From Isoetes taiwanensis (Eukaryota; Streptophyta; Lycopodiopsida; Isoetales; Isoetaceae): a stretch of DNA of 64,000 bases. Under the pieces are notes generated by a model. The model was given only the letters and a program-made list of their open reading frames with translations. It did not search any database and was not told the origin of the DNA. The DNA is taken from contig JAJEKV010000059.1 in assembly GCA_021234155.1 (NCBI GenBank), positions 2,000,182-2,064,181 on the forward strand, in the 5' to 3' direction. The first letter of the stretch is position 1, and each line of letters opens with the position of its first letter. Of the stretch, positions 11,891-22,857 are shown in pieces. The translations under genes and the position numbers were made by a program.

Positions 11891-14400
11891 ATTCAATACA
11901 TATAATAATGCATTTTTTGTAGTGTATAATTTTACTAATTCTATTTGTCTAATGTCATTTGGGCACTTCCCCCCTTTTTTTGTATGTGTTATACGTACTG
12001 TACGTATTAATACATTAAGTACGATATCAATAAAACAAGAGCTCAATTTGAGCTATCAACTTATAAGTATAGTATGTATAGTACAGTGAGAAAAGTATGG
12101 GATGTATGTAACATAAAATACAGGTACGTAAACAACACTGTTGTGTTGTGCATCAACAATGGAATACAGTGCACACAGTGCGGAGTGCTAAGCTGGGCCA
12201 AGCTTGGCTATGGCGGCTAGTGCCACATGCTTTGACCAATGACGTTAAGGTCGTTAACATCCTATGCAGGGCATTATGACCAGTCGTGGCCACCGTACTG
12301 CATAACAGCCGAGGACTTTCTTGGCCACATGGCTACTCGCCCATTTTTGCCTGGGCTATAACGACTCTGCACAGGATGTTATGTAGCCCTTCATAGGCAG
12401 CCCCGCATGCAGGCTAGAGCTGCCCCTTCCTTCAGAAGCTTTTTTATTTTTTTGTTAGATTATGGGTTCTTTCTAGGAATCTCTTGCCATGCAGCTATTT
12501 TTTCCTATCCATCTAATTGCCCCTTTTCTTAGCCATCTAGATGTGCGATGTGGATCATGGTTTGTGTTCGCCAGGTGCCATAATTTCTCCTTCTCCTATT
12601 TGCGACAACCTATAATCTAAGTTATTTGTGTTTTTAAGCAAATTTGTTTGAGGATTCGGAAAGGGTGCTATGGTAACACTAACTTCTAGTCATTATGGTA
12701 TGTTGTTTGTGACCCATCCAGATGCATTCTAGATATAATGTTTGGTTTTTGTCATTCAACATGATATTCGGAAAATTTATTCAGCATGCAAGATTGTGGT
12801 TACTTGTTTGCCATCCAGGTGTATATGCGGCATACTTTTTTGTTTCTGGAGATTGGATGAGAAATGGGTTCAAGTTGCAAGGTTTCACAAAGGTTTCTTT
12901 TGTCTCAATGCATTTCTTCAATGCTTGTAGAATTTGTATGGTGGATAATCTGGTGGTTATCTAGTTCATGTTGCTAGGGGATAAACTTAGGTTGTTGACT
13001 CTCTGTTTCCACTCACTTGGCTTGCTTCGCCCTGTCTTCACCCTAGCTTGTTCCTCAGCTCCTTGAATTGTTATTAAGTAACTTTTTCGTTTAATATACA
13101 GCTTTACCACCGCCTCAACGGACCCTCAACCTCCCTTGACCTTCATTTCGACCTAGACTATGTTATTAGCTTTGCACATTTCAAGCTTGGGATTGTTTTG
13201 ACCGTCGCTACATCTTTCTTCGATACCCCTTTCTAGGCTCGATAGGTTTGTGAGTCCAACCACGTGAACCATACTATAAAACAAAAGACAAGAGGTATAC
13301 TACGGCATTGCTTGTTCTATTGCAGATCCTAGTTCGAGCCTATTGGTCTTGGGTCAGTTTGGAAGTTTGCTCATCCACCTCATTCCCGGCACATGCCATA
13401 TATGATGAGGGTTTCATTCACCCACTTCTCCACCTGATAGTATCCAGTGTGTAACCTTGTGAGACACACTCCTCAATACGAATTAATTGCTTATAGAGAC
13501 CACATATAAATGGGCAAATCTGATAGATCAAAGCACATGTATAAAAGTAGTTAAATAACAATTTGATATGTGATTGACCATCATGACCTAGAGTATGACC
13601 ATTCCAACATGTGGTGTCGTAACATTTAAGTAATTGACATCAAATCCATATAAAACTCTTAGGGGCCCCATCAGGAGTTGACTACCTGAGGTTGAGAATG
13701 TAAGAAACTTGCAATATGGTGATATTACTCAATATGTTTAATGTTTGAAGCCACAACAGAAATAAAGAGATTTTAGAACTTGGTAAGGTTGGTAATTTTA
13801 AAATAGAATAGAATAATTTTTATCGTCCACAGAGGCCAATCGGCCTATGGGACCCAATACAAGAACGCAGTAGGCATATTGCCACTCGGGTTCAAAAACC
13901 CACGCCCCAAAAGATTTTTGAGGGCAAAACTGTGCCAGCAATAAGTCCGATGACAAGCTGTACAAATATACATACATACACACATAGACACATCATGAAG
14001 TATTTGTTGCCCATCAACTGGTTGTTCGAGGGCATATATGAGCCATCAGATCCATTACCTCCTGAATGTATGAGCCTAGCATGCACATCGAGGTCGTGCT
14101 CAGTATCATGTGTAGCAGCTGGTCTGGCTTGACCGGTCTAGCGTGCTTGAAAAGTGTGACATTCATCCTTAATGGCTTCCATCTGACAGCATTGACAAAG
14201 CTTGGGCACCTGTGCAAATGGAGTCTGCACTTTTTCATAGGCAGGTGCGAACGCAGGTAGCGTTGTGGGCCGCATTTCAGTGTGGGGTTTGATGACAAAC
14301 GATGTCCAATAATAAGCATATTTTGAGCAAGAAAACTCCGAATATACATCTAGTTGAAGCAGTTCTACAAGCATCCACATATCTAGGCCTATGACTAAAA
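11891..14400. repeat. Tandem duplication of 2.51 kb, copy B
   Basis: This is the second copy of the 9382-11890 unit. Homology stops around ATGACTAAA near 14398. Differences include CAACACAT versus CAGGTGCGAACGC at 11733/14243 and a few single-base changes, which show these are two real loci and not one sequence assembled twice. Confidence 0.9.
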
Positions 14401-15338
14401 GCTCCCCTCCATCCCAACAGACTTTGGTTCTTCACCATTATAAGAAACAATGGAATTCAAGCTTCCCGCATCTAATGTCTCCAATGTCTCCTTTTTTTGT
14501 TGTTCTTTACTAGTACTAGAATATAAAACAAAAAGTAAAGTTTTTTAAGATTATACTCAACATTATAGACCCAACAATATAAGATGGTTGAGGGCACGAC
14601 CCAATAAAGCAATTGCTGCAAGACCAACAATCTATGAATATAAGATGGTCGGGTAGGACCCACAAAGTAATGTTGGTATAGCGTGATCTTCAAGCGAATG
14701 TTGCCAATGTGGCATCAAAAATTGCTTCTTCTGCACCTCTCCTTTTGGCAGCTGTAGGATTGAAAGCGCAATTCATTTTTTAGTGGAAAAAATGCTTAGC
14801 ATGTTACCACCATCGCCACATTGTATGGTTTTGCCAAGGTAGATCGTATTGGGACTCTTTATGCTCTTAGAGAACTGAGGAAATGATAATTTGCTTCAAT
14901 CCAGTAAATTATTACTGTATAAATTCACAGTTCATCCATTTTATCAAGTCAAATCCAAGAAAAGGCAAAAGGGAAAACACAAAAACGGAGAACAGTTCAT
15001 TTCTTGCAACAAATATTATGTGTCTTGGTCGTTGCTTTCCAAGCCTGGCCTCACCAGTACCACCTCAAATAGCCAACTACCAGAGTGATACAAATTGAAG
15101 CCAAAGCTACTGTAAAAGCCAATGTTAAAACTACACGCCAGTAAGTATGCCAACAAAAGCCGCTTTAAAAGAGCTTAATTAAACTTAACCCAATGTTAAA
15201 ACTACATGAGTTGATCCTCACCCAATCTTACAACCTTTGACAAAATGATCTTGGTGTACTCGTTATTCTCACTTTTATCCAGCAGCTCCCTAACTGAAAC
15301 AGTTCTAAGCAAGGAAACCTGATTCAACTCAATCACCC
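14401..15338. other. Intergenic; probable 3' flank of the J-domain gene
   Basis: AT-rich DNA without reading frames of note. Its right part probably contains the 3' UTR of the minus-strand gene ending at 15339. I cannot place a polyadenylation site with confidence. Confidence 0.4.
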
Positions 15339-16962
15339 TCAATTTCCTGCTGGAATCGATGCAGGATCCAGTTCCCAGCACTCTTTTGGGAGGTTAGGCG
15401 CCTCATCACCTTTCAACCGGTGGGCAGGGACCATATGAGAAAATCTAAATATTTCTTCGGAAGGAAGATGCTTTACAGGCCCATTCATCTTGTGGAAAAT
15501 TGATACGTAGCCACAGATTTTTTGAAGAGAGATATAGTCCAGACCCTTTTGCTCGGAAAACCCAGTTACAATTACCACCATTTCATACTTGTGTTGTTTT
15601 TCGCGCCCCTGCATCTTAGAGAGAGAAGACCAACCAGGCATCCAGTCCTTGTAAAGAGCCCACACTTGTCCTTCTTGTGGGTATATGGTCAGTGATCCTT
15701 CTTTTAATTCCATCACGTGAGAGAATTTACCAATTTGATGTTGTTTCGCAAGACTCTAGCCATTTAATATGCACTTTGAAGGGCTTGACTGACTCTACAC
15801 TAATTATTTGACAATAACAACGAGGCATCTCATCATGTTCTTCATAAGTAGCCCATATCTGGCCTTTTCTAATTGATTCTTCTGATCGATCTGCATCAAA
15901 ATCATGAAAATCTGTATCAGGAACGGACAATTGATCCTCCGAGGATGTGTCATCATCATCATCATCCTCAGAGGATGTGTCATCATCCTCAGAGGATGTG
16001 TCATCATCTTCACCTTCATTTTCATCGTCATCATTGTCAATGTCTTTCTTGCTACCTCTGGATCTCTTTGAGCCTGGTTTGGACATTATAGAACTTTTAG
16101 GCTTCCCGTCTTGCTTTTGTTCCTCTTCCCTTCTCCTCTCTTTCTTTTGAGATTCTTTCCTCATTTTCTCTCCATGCCTTCCTCTCCCTATGTCTTTGGA
16201 TGTCTTATCTGCTGGTACATTCTTATTCATCCTAGTAATAAATCCTGCACTAGAAGCTGTAGCATATCCTGTTGTGCCATGGTTCTGCACTTGTCCATTA
16301 GTGTTATGCGATACAACTCCATTTACACGCCCACTATTAAGAGGTCCTCCATTGGCCATGCCATTCTGTGAAGAGCTCCAGTAAGAACCAAATTTTGCAC
16401 CAACATTGGTGTCAGATTGGGTCCAGTTATAAGTACATTGTGCATCAACACCAGTGTCCCTCGCCACAAAGCCAAGCCTGCATGATGGGCAATGCAACTC
16501 ACTATTTTCATATTTCCTTGGAATATGATGTGCAATTTTACAACTAGGACATACAGCCCAAAAACTAATTCTTTTCATATCATGCAGTGCCCTCTTACCT
16601 TTATCTGACAGGATTTCGAAGGCTTTTCCAATAAGCTTAAAAGCAGCGTCAGCTCCAGCAACCTCGTTTCTGTCGGGATTAAGGATAAGAGCAAGTTTGT
16701 TATACTGTTCGTTTATTGTGTTATCATCGGCAGAAGGATCAAGCTGCAGAACTGCGTACATGTCCATTTCATTTCCTGAAACTCTCAACTGCCCAGCCAG
16801 GTGCACATCCACTACTGCTGCCATCTGCTCCATGCCATCCAGATTGGGAACCAAGAATTTTGCTAAGCTCAAAAATTCCTTTGCTCCTGTAAAATCATGC
16901 AAGGAAATCGCCTCATTTGCCTTCCCTTTAGCCCAAAGTGCAAAATCCCCCTTGCTTTCCAT
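15339..16962 (-). CDS. J-domain / zinc-ribbon / DUF3444 protein, internally broken
   Basis: The start chosen is ATG at 16962 (MESKGDFALWAKGKANEA), matching the usual N-terminus of plant DnaJ-DUF3444 proteins. A TTTGAATTCTACAG acceptor just upstream (about 16979) suggests a 5' UTR intron. The N-terminal helical region (1-60) is followed by a J domain (about 66-130) in which the HPD triad reads NPD (95-97). A zinc ribbon has CPSC at 138-141 and 158-161. A low-complexity linker contains a basic KKERRREEE stretch and acidic TSSED repeats. DUF3444 then begins at GQIWATYEEHDEMPRCYCQI. The frame stops after SCETTSNW (near 15727) and resumes one base over with KFSHVMELKEGSLTIYP, running through a normal DUF3444 C-terminus to 15339. 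About 40-50 residues of central DUF3444 are absent at that junction, so this is either a deletion plus frameshift or an unrecognised splice. Family members are thought to be co-chaperone-like or nuclear; without HPD, Hsp70 stimulation is not expected. Confidence 0.8.
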
Positions 16963-17499
16963 TGTCACATCACCAACTGTAGAATTCAAAAGCAATTATA
17001 AAGACATAGACAAACTGTTTGTAACTATAACAAAACGCAAGAAACATTACAGTTAGCCTAGTTGCTTCTATACTGCAAGCAAATTATACACTTTGGGCAG
17101 TAGAAAATTACGGACTAAGAAATAAGATTTCCCGAAGATAATCCGAGTACAAAAACTGCTTATGATCCGAGAAACCAAACCTGGATTAAAAAGCTTTGCG
17201 AGGAAACGATCAGAGATTTTTTAAGCCATACCTATAGCGGCATGCCATATGGCCAGCAGAATCTCTTCCCGGCATTTCTTCGAATAAATTTACTGTAGCG
17301 ATGATTTTATGAATCAGACTAGATTTGAAATTGCGTTAAAGCAGCACAATAGCCTAAATCCTGCATTAAGGGAACATTTCAATTCATGTGATTGATGTGT
17401 CATTTAGGGTTTGAACATCAGTCTTTAAATATTTTGTGTTTTATCACACCTCATAGCGAGTGAAAATCAAGTTGCTAACCCAACACAGCCATAAAGGTA
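16963..17499 (-). promoter_or_regulatory. Putative 5' UTR intron and promoter region of the J-domain gene
   Basis: A polypyrimidine/AG acceptor lies at about 16979 on the minus strand, 16 bases before the chosen ATG. No coding sequence is visible to 17499. The donor exon and TATA box cannot be placed with confidence. Confidence 0.35.
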
Positions 17500-19111
17500 T
17501 TTCATATATATATTGTTTAAAATAGGAAAGACTTAAAGCCATGTATAAAACAATTTGATTGCTAATATTTGGAATGACACTATAGTAGACCACCATCCGT
17601 TGAAACCTACTTTTTGTATAATCATCTAGAAGTTGCCTACATTCCGTTGTTGCAACTGCAACTTAGCTTACAAGCCACATAAACGTTACATTGGCAATCA
17701 TTCAACATTGAGAAAAATTTTGAGGGAGATGATCTTGTTGCACCTTGCGATAAGAAGTGAAACGGTCAATGCATTACTAGACCTAGACAAGCCGAAAAAG
17801 TTGCCAACAAAAAGTATAGTTCAATATGCATAAAGCTCACAGGCATTTGGTAGAGATCCATTACATCCCTCACTTCAAAGATGCTAGCAAAATATTTGCA
17901 GTAGAAGAGATACTAGATTGAAAACTTCCCAAGTTCCATGCTCTGTGTTCGTGTTTGTTTGAGATATTAGCAAAAACAATTGGGGGTTTCTAAGGGGGTT
18001 TAATTTAATGGGTCAATTTCTAATATGTGGGATGTAATGTGCAATGGGTAGATGTATAATATTAATATATTGTTATTAAATAATAGGATGCATATGCATG
18101 TAAACGTTTTGCAGCCCCTTTGGGGCCATAAGGATTTTACGTAGATATTTCTTGAGAATTGTGAGTAAGTTTACAAGAAATCAATTTTTACACCACAACG
18201 TTTTGTGCTACCATAACAATATAGCTGGTTTCTATGAGTTGTACATGACAATCGCACACACTTGCACACCAAGAAAGAACATATAATGTAGAGCCTCCAA
18301 TATGATTCTCTCGTGGATTGCATTCCAACATGTTACCACAATTAGATGATTTCATACCTATCTTGTAATTGAGCAATCCAATCAGCTAAATTGTTCTCAC
18401 ACTGGCCGACAATATGTAGATATATCTTATAGTAATTAGCACAACCATGAAAACATAGTGGAATATGACAATGCATTAGGATGAGGACAATATAGTAGGA
18501 CTACTCTTGATGGTAAAAAACGATTTTCGTAAACACGTGACAATCTTTGTCTTTGGCAAAACGTTCATGCAAATAATTCTCATACAAAACATCTTGGAGA
18601 CTCATGTATGAAGGTCAACATCAAGGTCAGGTATAGAATTCCTGGTATTCTAGTATGGAGCATATGATATAGAGTTACCTTCAAGATGAAGAAAAATATG
18701 ACAGAGCTGAAAGTCGTGTAGCCAAAGGAAAAGAGATAAGATGTACACAACACTACAAAGCCTATCTTGGAGGGGCCTATAGGTTTAGTTGCCATAACAG
18801 AAGTTTGAATATTAGTACAGGTGGAAAACTAAAAAAAGATAGTTGTTTTTATCTTTTCTATGTATTTTATTTTTTCTCTCTATGCATCTACTTACTTAAA
18901 TTGTAACTGGGGTGGGTGTCCTCTTTTTTTTGGCACCGGTGTGGACATTTTTCCGGCGAAAAGCGTTAGTTTTGGGATCAGAAAGTTGAAAACCGGCGTG
19001 TGAAAGTTTTGGGGGGAAGGATTTAGGTTAAGGGACCCCTTATACTTTTTTTTTCTTTTCAGGTAATTTAAAATTCTTCAGCTAATTTAACGAACGTAAT
19101 GATGGTTTTGG

Positions 19112-19195
19112 CACTGTAATAATCTTTTGTGCAGGTCTGGCGCCTGTAATAATCTTTTGTAGCGTGTGCCCGCCTGTAATAATCTTTACGTGAAG
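19112..19195 (+). repeat. TGTAATAATCTTT short tandem repeat inside the Helitron-like unit
   Basis: Three copies of a ~30-base unit beginning TGTAATAATCTT are present here. The homologous stretch of unit 2 (24455-24545) is divergent and longer, while unit 3 (28803-28885) resembles unit 1. It is the most variable short segment between units. Confidence 0.6.
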
Positions 19196-20176
19196 GTTTC
19201 TGGCAGTGATCGACAAATTCCGGGGAAGTCCTACAACCTGCCGGTTAGATTTGAAAATTTCCGCTTCAAAGCTCAAGCAAGAGGAAATATTGCCGAACAG
19301 GAATTGTGCTTATTATATGTAAATGAAAGAAAATTCTGGATTGAACCAAAGCAAGCTCGAAAACTGCCATCGCTTGGAGCAAAGTAGCTATTGGAACCCA
19401 AACAAATCTGCTCATTGTGGTGCATCAATCTGCTCACACTCTTTCAGGGAAGACACGACGAAAAACGGTGGATTTGATGCTCGACATAGGGTTTATAGCC
19501 CGTGTAAGGAAGCAAAAGCCGGAAGCAAAATGAGGAAGGCGACAAGCAAGTGAATTCCACGAGTGGCAAAATTTCTTCAGATGTGCCGGACTTCAGGTAG
19601 AGCTCTAGGCTTTCCTTACAGTGGTTGGATTCTCAGGCAAATCTAATCAGACAAATTGGGGCAGCAGGTAGAACGTAACACCTCTCTGTTTATTCTCTCA
19701 CTTTTGTTATGTATTGCATTTTATCAGGTTTTAGATTTTGAAGCTGCTTGAAGATCTGCTTATTTGCTTGGAGCAGAGAAGTTGTGCAACAGATCTTTAT
19801 TTCCAGTCTTGGTGCAGTTCTGCTCTGCCTTTCTCAAACAAGATCAACCACCTCTCCGCCGGACTAAGCCCAAGACCAAATCTAAGCCTAGCCCTAGCCT
19901 CTTTCTGAAATTCATCCTATCTTTTTATGTTTCTGCAAGATGTAAGAGTTGCTTTCTTCTAAATACAACGGATTTTCATCATGTTTCTAATTGATCTATT
20001 CTTTTTGGTTGGATGTTGCCCGTCAATGTGCACTTCTTTGGATGGTTCATGCAGCTTTAGCTATGGAGTTGACAAAAGCTATCAACGAGTGTCTTCACGA
20101 TTAGGTCTTTGTCTGCTATAATCATATGCTGGAAATGAATCATATGTTTGAAGATTCAAACTGGTTCTTTTAGCCT

Positions 20177-20682
20177 TTGATGTTGGATCAACAGAGGCAA
20201 AGATTGGATGAGATCCAAAGGTCACAAGAGCAAGTTGAAGAGGCGTGTGGGCAGTACATGGACATTGATCGTCGTGGTGCCCACCCTCCACCCAAACATC
20301 CACCTGCGCTTCGTCAACCTCGAAAGTCCGCTAAGGGTTCTAATACTTCGGCATCTCAGCTCTCGTCTGTTGCATATGGTCGCTTTGCTCCACTTCAGTG
20401 GGCTGATATGGTTGAAGATAATGTTGTTTTGCCATTGGCCCGAGATACTTCTGCAGACTCTCCTGAGGCTCCAGTAGTCAAGTCGAATTTGACGCCATTA
20501 CAAGTCGAATGTGGTTAGGCTCATCAGCAGGGCCTTATCATCTGTTACTTATCTAGTGTGGAGTAAGCACATTGTGTCACAGGCTCGTGTTCCGGTGGCA
20601 TTCTCTTGTGCTTACACAACTAGATGAGAAGTATTCACTTTGTACTTATTTTTGATGATTAATAAAATTGTTGTTCGTCCTT

Positions 20683-20715
<33 letters not shown>
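20177..20715 (+). mobile_element. 5'-truncated poly(A) retroelement with ORF1-like tail, inserted in Helitron unit 1
   Basis: The insertion is defined by comparison. Units 2 and 3 read TTTTAGCCT-GATCCGCTTCTG...GGGG-AAAAAGCTGAATTC, while unit 1 has this 539-bp block in place of about 20 target bases, ending in ~30 adenines. A 113-residue frame (20177-20518) contains SVAYGRFAPLQWADMVEDN and proline-rich linkers like the C-terminus of a plant LINE ORF1. A short 3' UTR ends TCGTCCTTC(A)n, the same terminal word as the element at 60735-62297. No ORF2 is present. No target duplication is found; a small target deletion took its place. Confidence 0.75.
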
Positions 20716-20718
<3 letters not shown>

Positions 20719-22827
20719 GAATTCTTGAAGTAGCTTCGTTTTAGTTTTGTCTCAGAGCTTAGCTTTTGTGCTTATTTAGAATGTTTTTTGCGACTTGGCA
20801 TCATGAGACCGGCCTAGCCAGGTTATCAAAGCTGTGTCTGCTGCTAATTTTTCTCAGGTTAGTTTATTTATTCTCTATCTGACAGAAGTTTCTAGGCCTA
20901 GAAGCTCATTGCTTCCTAAGTTTCTACCTGAACCTTTTAATAATTCTACATGGGGGTATCTTCGGTTTTGTCAGTGTAGAACCTTTCTCTTTTTTTATAT
21001 ATCATAACTTGCAGAAAGAAATGATCTGGACAAGAAATTGTGGAGCAATTAAAGGTGACTGCATGTGTTTCATTGCTAGGAGAAAATGGAAAAAAGCTTG
21101 ATATAGTTTATATCACAGTTGTTGTACTTTGTCTACCTTTGGTGCAGATCGTATTATCTCATTTTTTCTATTGTGCTTCGCTTCATGTAGAAGATCCAGA
21201 AGGTTCAAGGCAGGAGCTTCATGGCTTTATTTGAGCAGAAAGCTGAGGTTCTTTGTTGTGGAATTTTGGCAGAGGTAAAGGAAGTTACGATGAAGCTTGA
21301 TAAGTATGAATGGCTTTTTACTACTGGAGCCTTTAGATTTTAGGGACCATTAGATTTCACATGCATATTTTAAAAGATTTTTAACAGTGGACCTAAGGGG
21401 CAGAGTCTTTGGTGGAACCAAAAACAAAGAATAAATTGCTGAAAACGAATTTTGCAAAAGGTAATATTTGCATGCACGATTCTGGTCTACCTCTTCTTAT
21501 CGTTTAGCATTGTTTCCTATGCTTTCTGAGAGAGAATTAAAGTTTTTTTGGGTCTTTACATTTCATTTATCCTATGCTGCAAAAAAAATTTAAGGGCTTA
21601 GCATATCTGACTTGAAGATTTAAGGCATTTTCACTTACCTATATTATAGATCAAGGGATCTAAGGGTGTCTCATTTACTTATACTACAGATTAAGGGCTT
21701 AGTATATCTTAATAAGGTAGAGCTAGGTATTGCATGTATTCTTATTGAGGCATTTGGATTGCTCCCAAGAATTAGTTGTACCTACTTTATCTATGTGTTT
21801 ATAAGGAGTGGCATTCTATAGATATGATTACAAAGCCTATATATATTTTTCAATTGCATTGTTGTTTTGGTGTTGCAGCAAAGCTACAACAAGCAACACC
21901 GATTTGTGAGCAAGATGCATTTGGATGCGTTGTCATGCCCTAAATAGATCAAGCAAATTGATTTGAGGTATTTCGGTGGCCCTTATGCTTAATTTGTATT
22001 CTTGCATTTGGCATTTGTATTTGTAGGATTGATATTATGAGCACCAATGATTAATGTTTTTGTTGCAATGCTTCAACGAACAGATGCTTCGGCCTTGATC
22101 AAGCTGCATAATGGCAATTGTTTGCAGCTTCTGCAATCTTTGCAACAACAACCTTGGGATATACCATTGTTGACCTAACACAAATATGCACCTTCAATTT
22201 AACCTTAGAACCTATAGTGCAAATGATGCCTCTGCCTGTCATGAATCACGTATTGTGTAAGATAAGGCTATCAAAATATAAAGGCATGTTAGTTCCATTG
22301 TTAGGTATCTTTTGAACATTTTTGCTAACATCTTAACAAACGCTATGCATCCAAGTGTTAAAATCTTTCAAATATATTAGCAAAATATGCTAACTATGTT
22401 AATGAATTTGAACTTGAAAACGCTGAATGCATAGTACACTTCAAACCCTTTTTTGTCAATAATCATTTTACAAATGTATTTCATTGTTGCAATTGCAGTA
22501 CGTATATACATACGTTGCTATGCCTTCCTTTTGCCTTGACCAATACTTAAAATATTTGTCTACATCATTGGATGCACATTTTGCTCATTATAAACTACTA
22601 AGTTCAATTGAATTAAATTATAAACCATATATGTAGCTTAGGAAGAATATTTACATCCACCACTAAAGAAATGCCCTCTCAAGTTCTGTGGTGCATTCAT
22701 TTTGCAATATAATTGTGGTGGGGGATAGGTGGAGAATACTATTGTGAAAATCTAACATGTGATGCTGTTGTTGGAAGTTGCACATAAGATGTTTAGAGGC
22801 TAAGAGAAGACGTATGCTAGGACATTA

Positions 22828-22857
22828 GCCCGGCAACGCTGGGCACACGTTTACTAG
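22828..22857 (+). other. Helitron 3' terminal hairpin and CTAG end (unit 1)
   Basis: GCCCGGC-AAC-GCTGGGC forms a 7-bp stem with one G-T pair, followed by ACACGTTTA and the terminal CTAG. Confidence 0.85.

Larger units (their letters stand above)
17500..22857 (+). mobile_element. Helitron-like unit 1 of 3 (5.36 kb, carries a LINE insertion)
   Basis: The unit starts TTTCATATATATATTG after a host A and ends with a hairpin (22828-22844) followed 9 bases later by CTAG (22854-22857). This is the classic Helitron 3' signature, and the TC-ATATAT start fits plant Helitron 5' ends. Unit 2 starts directly after CTAG. No Rep or helicase motif is found in any frame, so it is non-autonomous. Several stretches look like captured exons with splice-like borders, for example an open 28-codon block at about 21190-21273 between TTCATGTAG and GTAAAGG (KIQKVQGRSFMALFEQKAEV...), and a block ending at CCGGACTTCAG|GTAGAG near 19594. 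The donor gene is not recognised. Confidence 0.8.

Noticed and set aside
11504-12046. 180-codon minus-strand frame crossing the A/B duplication junction
   Set aside because: It spans the duplication junction, and the homologous frame in copy B (14014-14349) is shorter with a different N-terminal half; no domain is seen. A chance frame.
9382-14400. The 2.51-kb pair as LTRs of an element
   Set aside because: The copies touch with no internal region, have no TG/CA ends, PBS or PPT.
15804-16150. Methionine/histidine/serine-rich frames on both strands
   Set aside because: They are shadow readings of the acidic TSSED repeat in the J-domain protein.
17633-17833. 66-codon frame shared by Helitron units 1 and 2 as a gene
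   Set aside because: It is shared because the units are copies; it has no domain and is deleted in unit 3.
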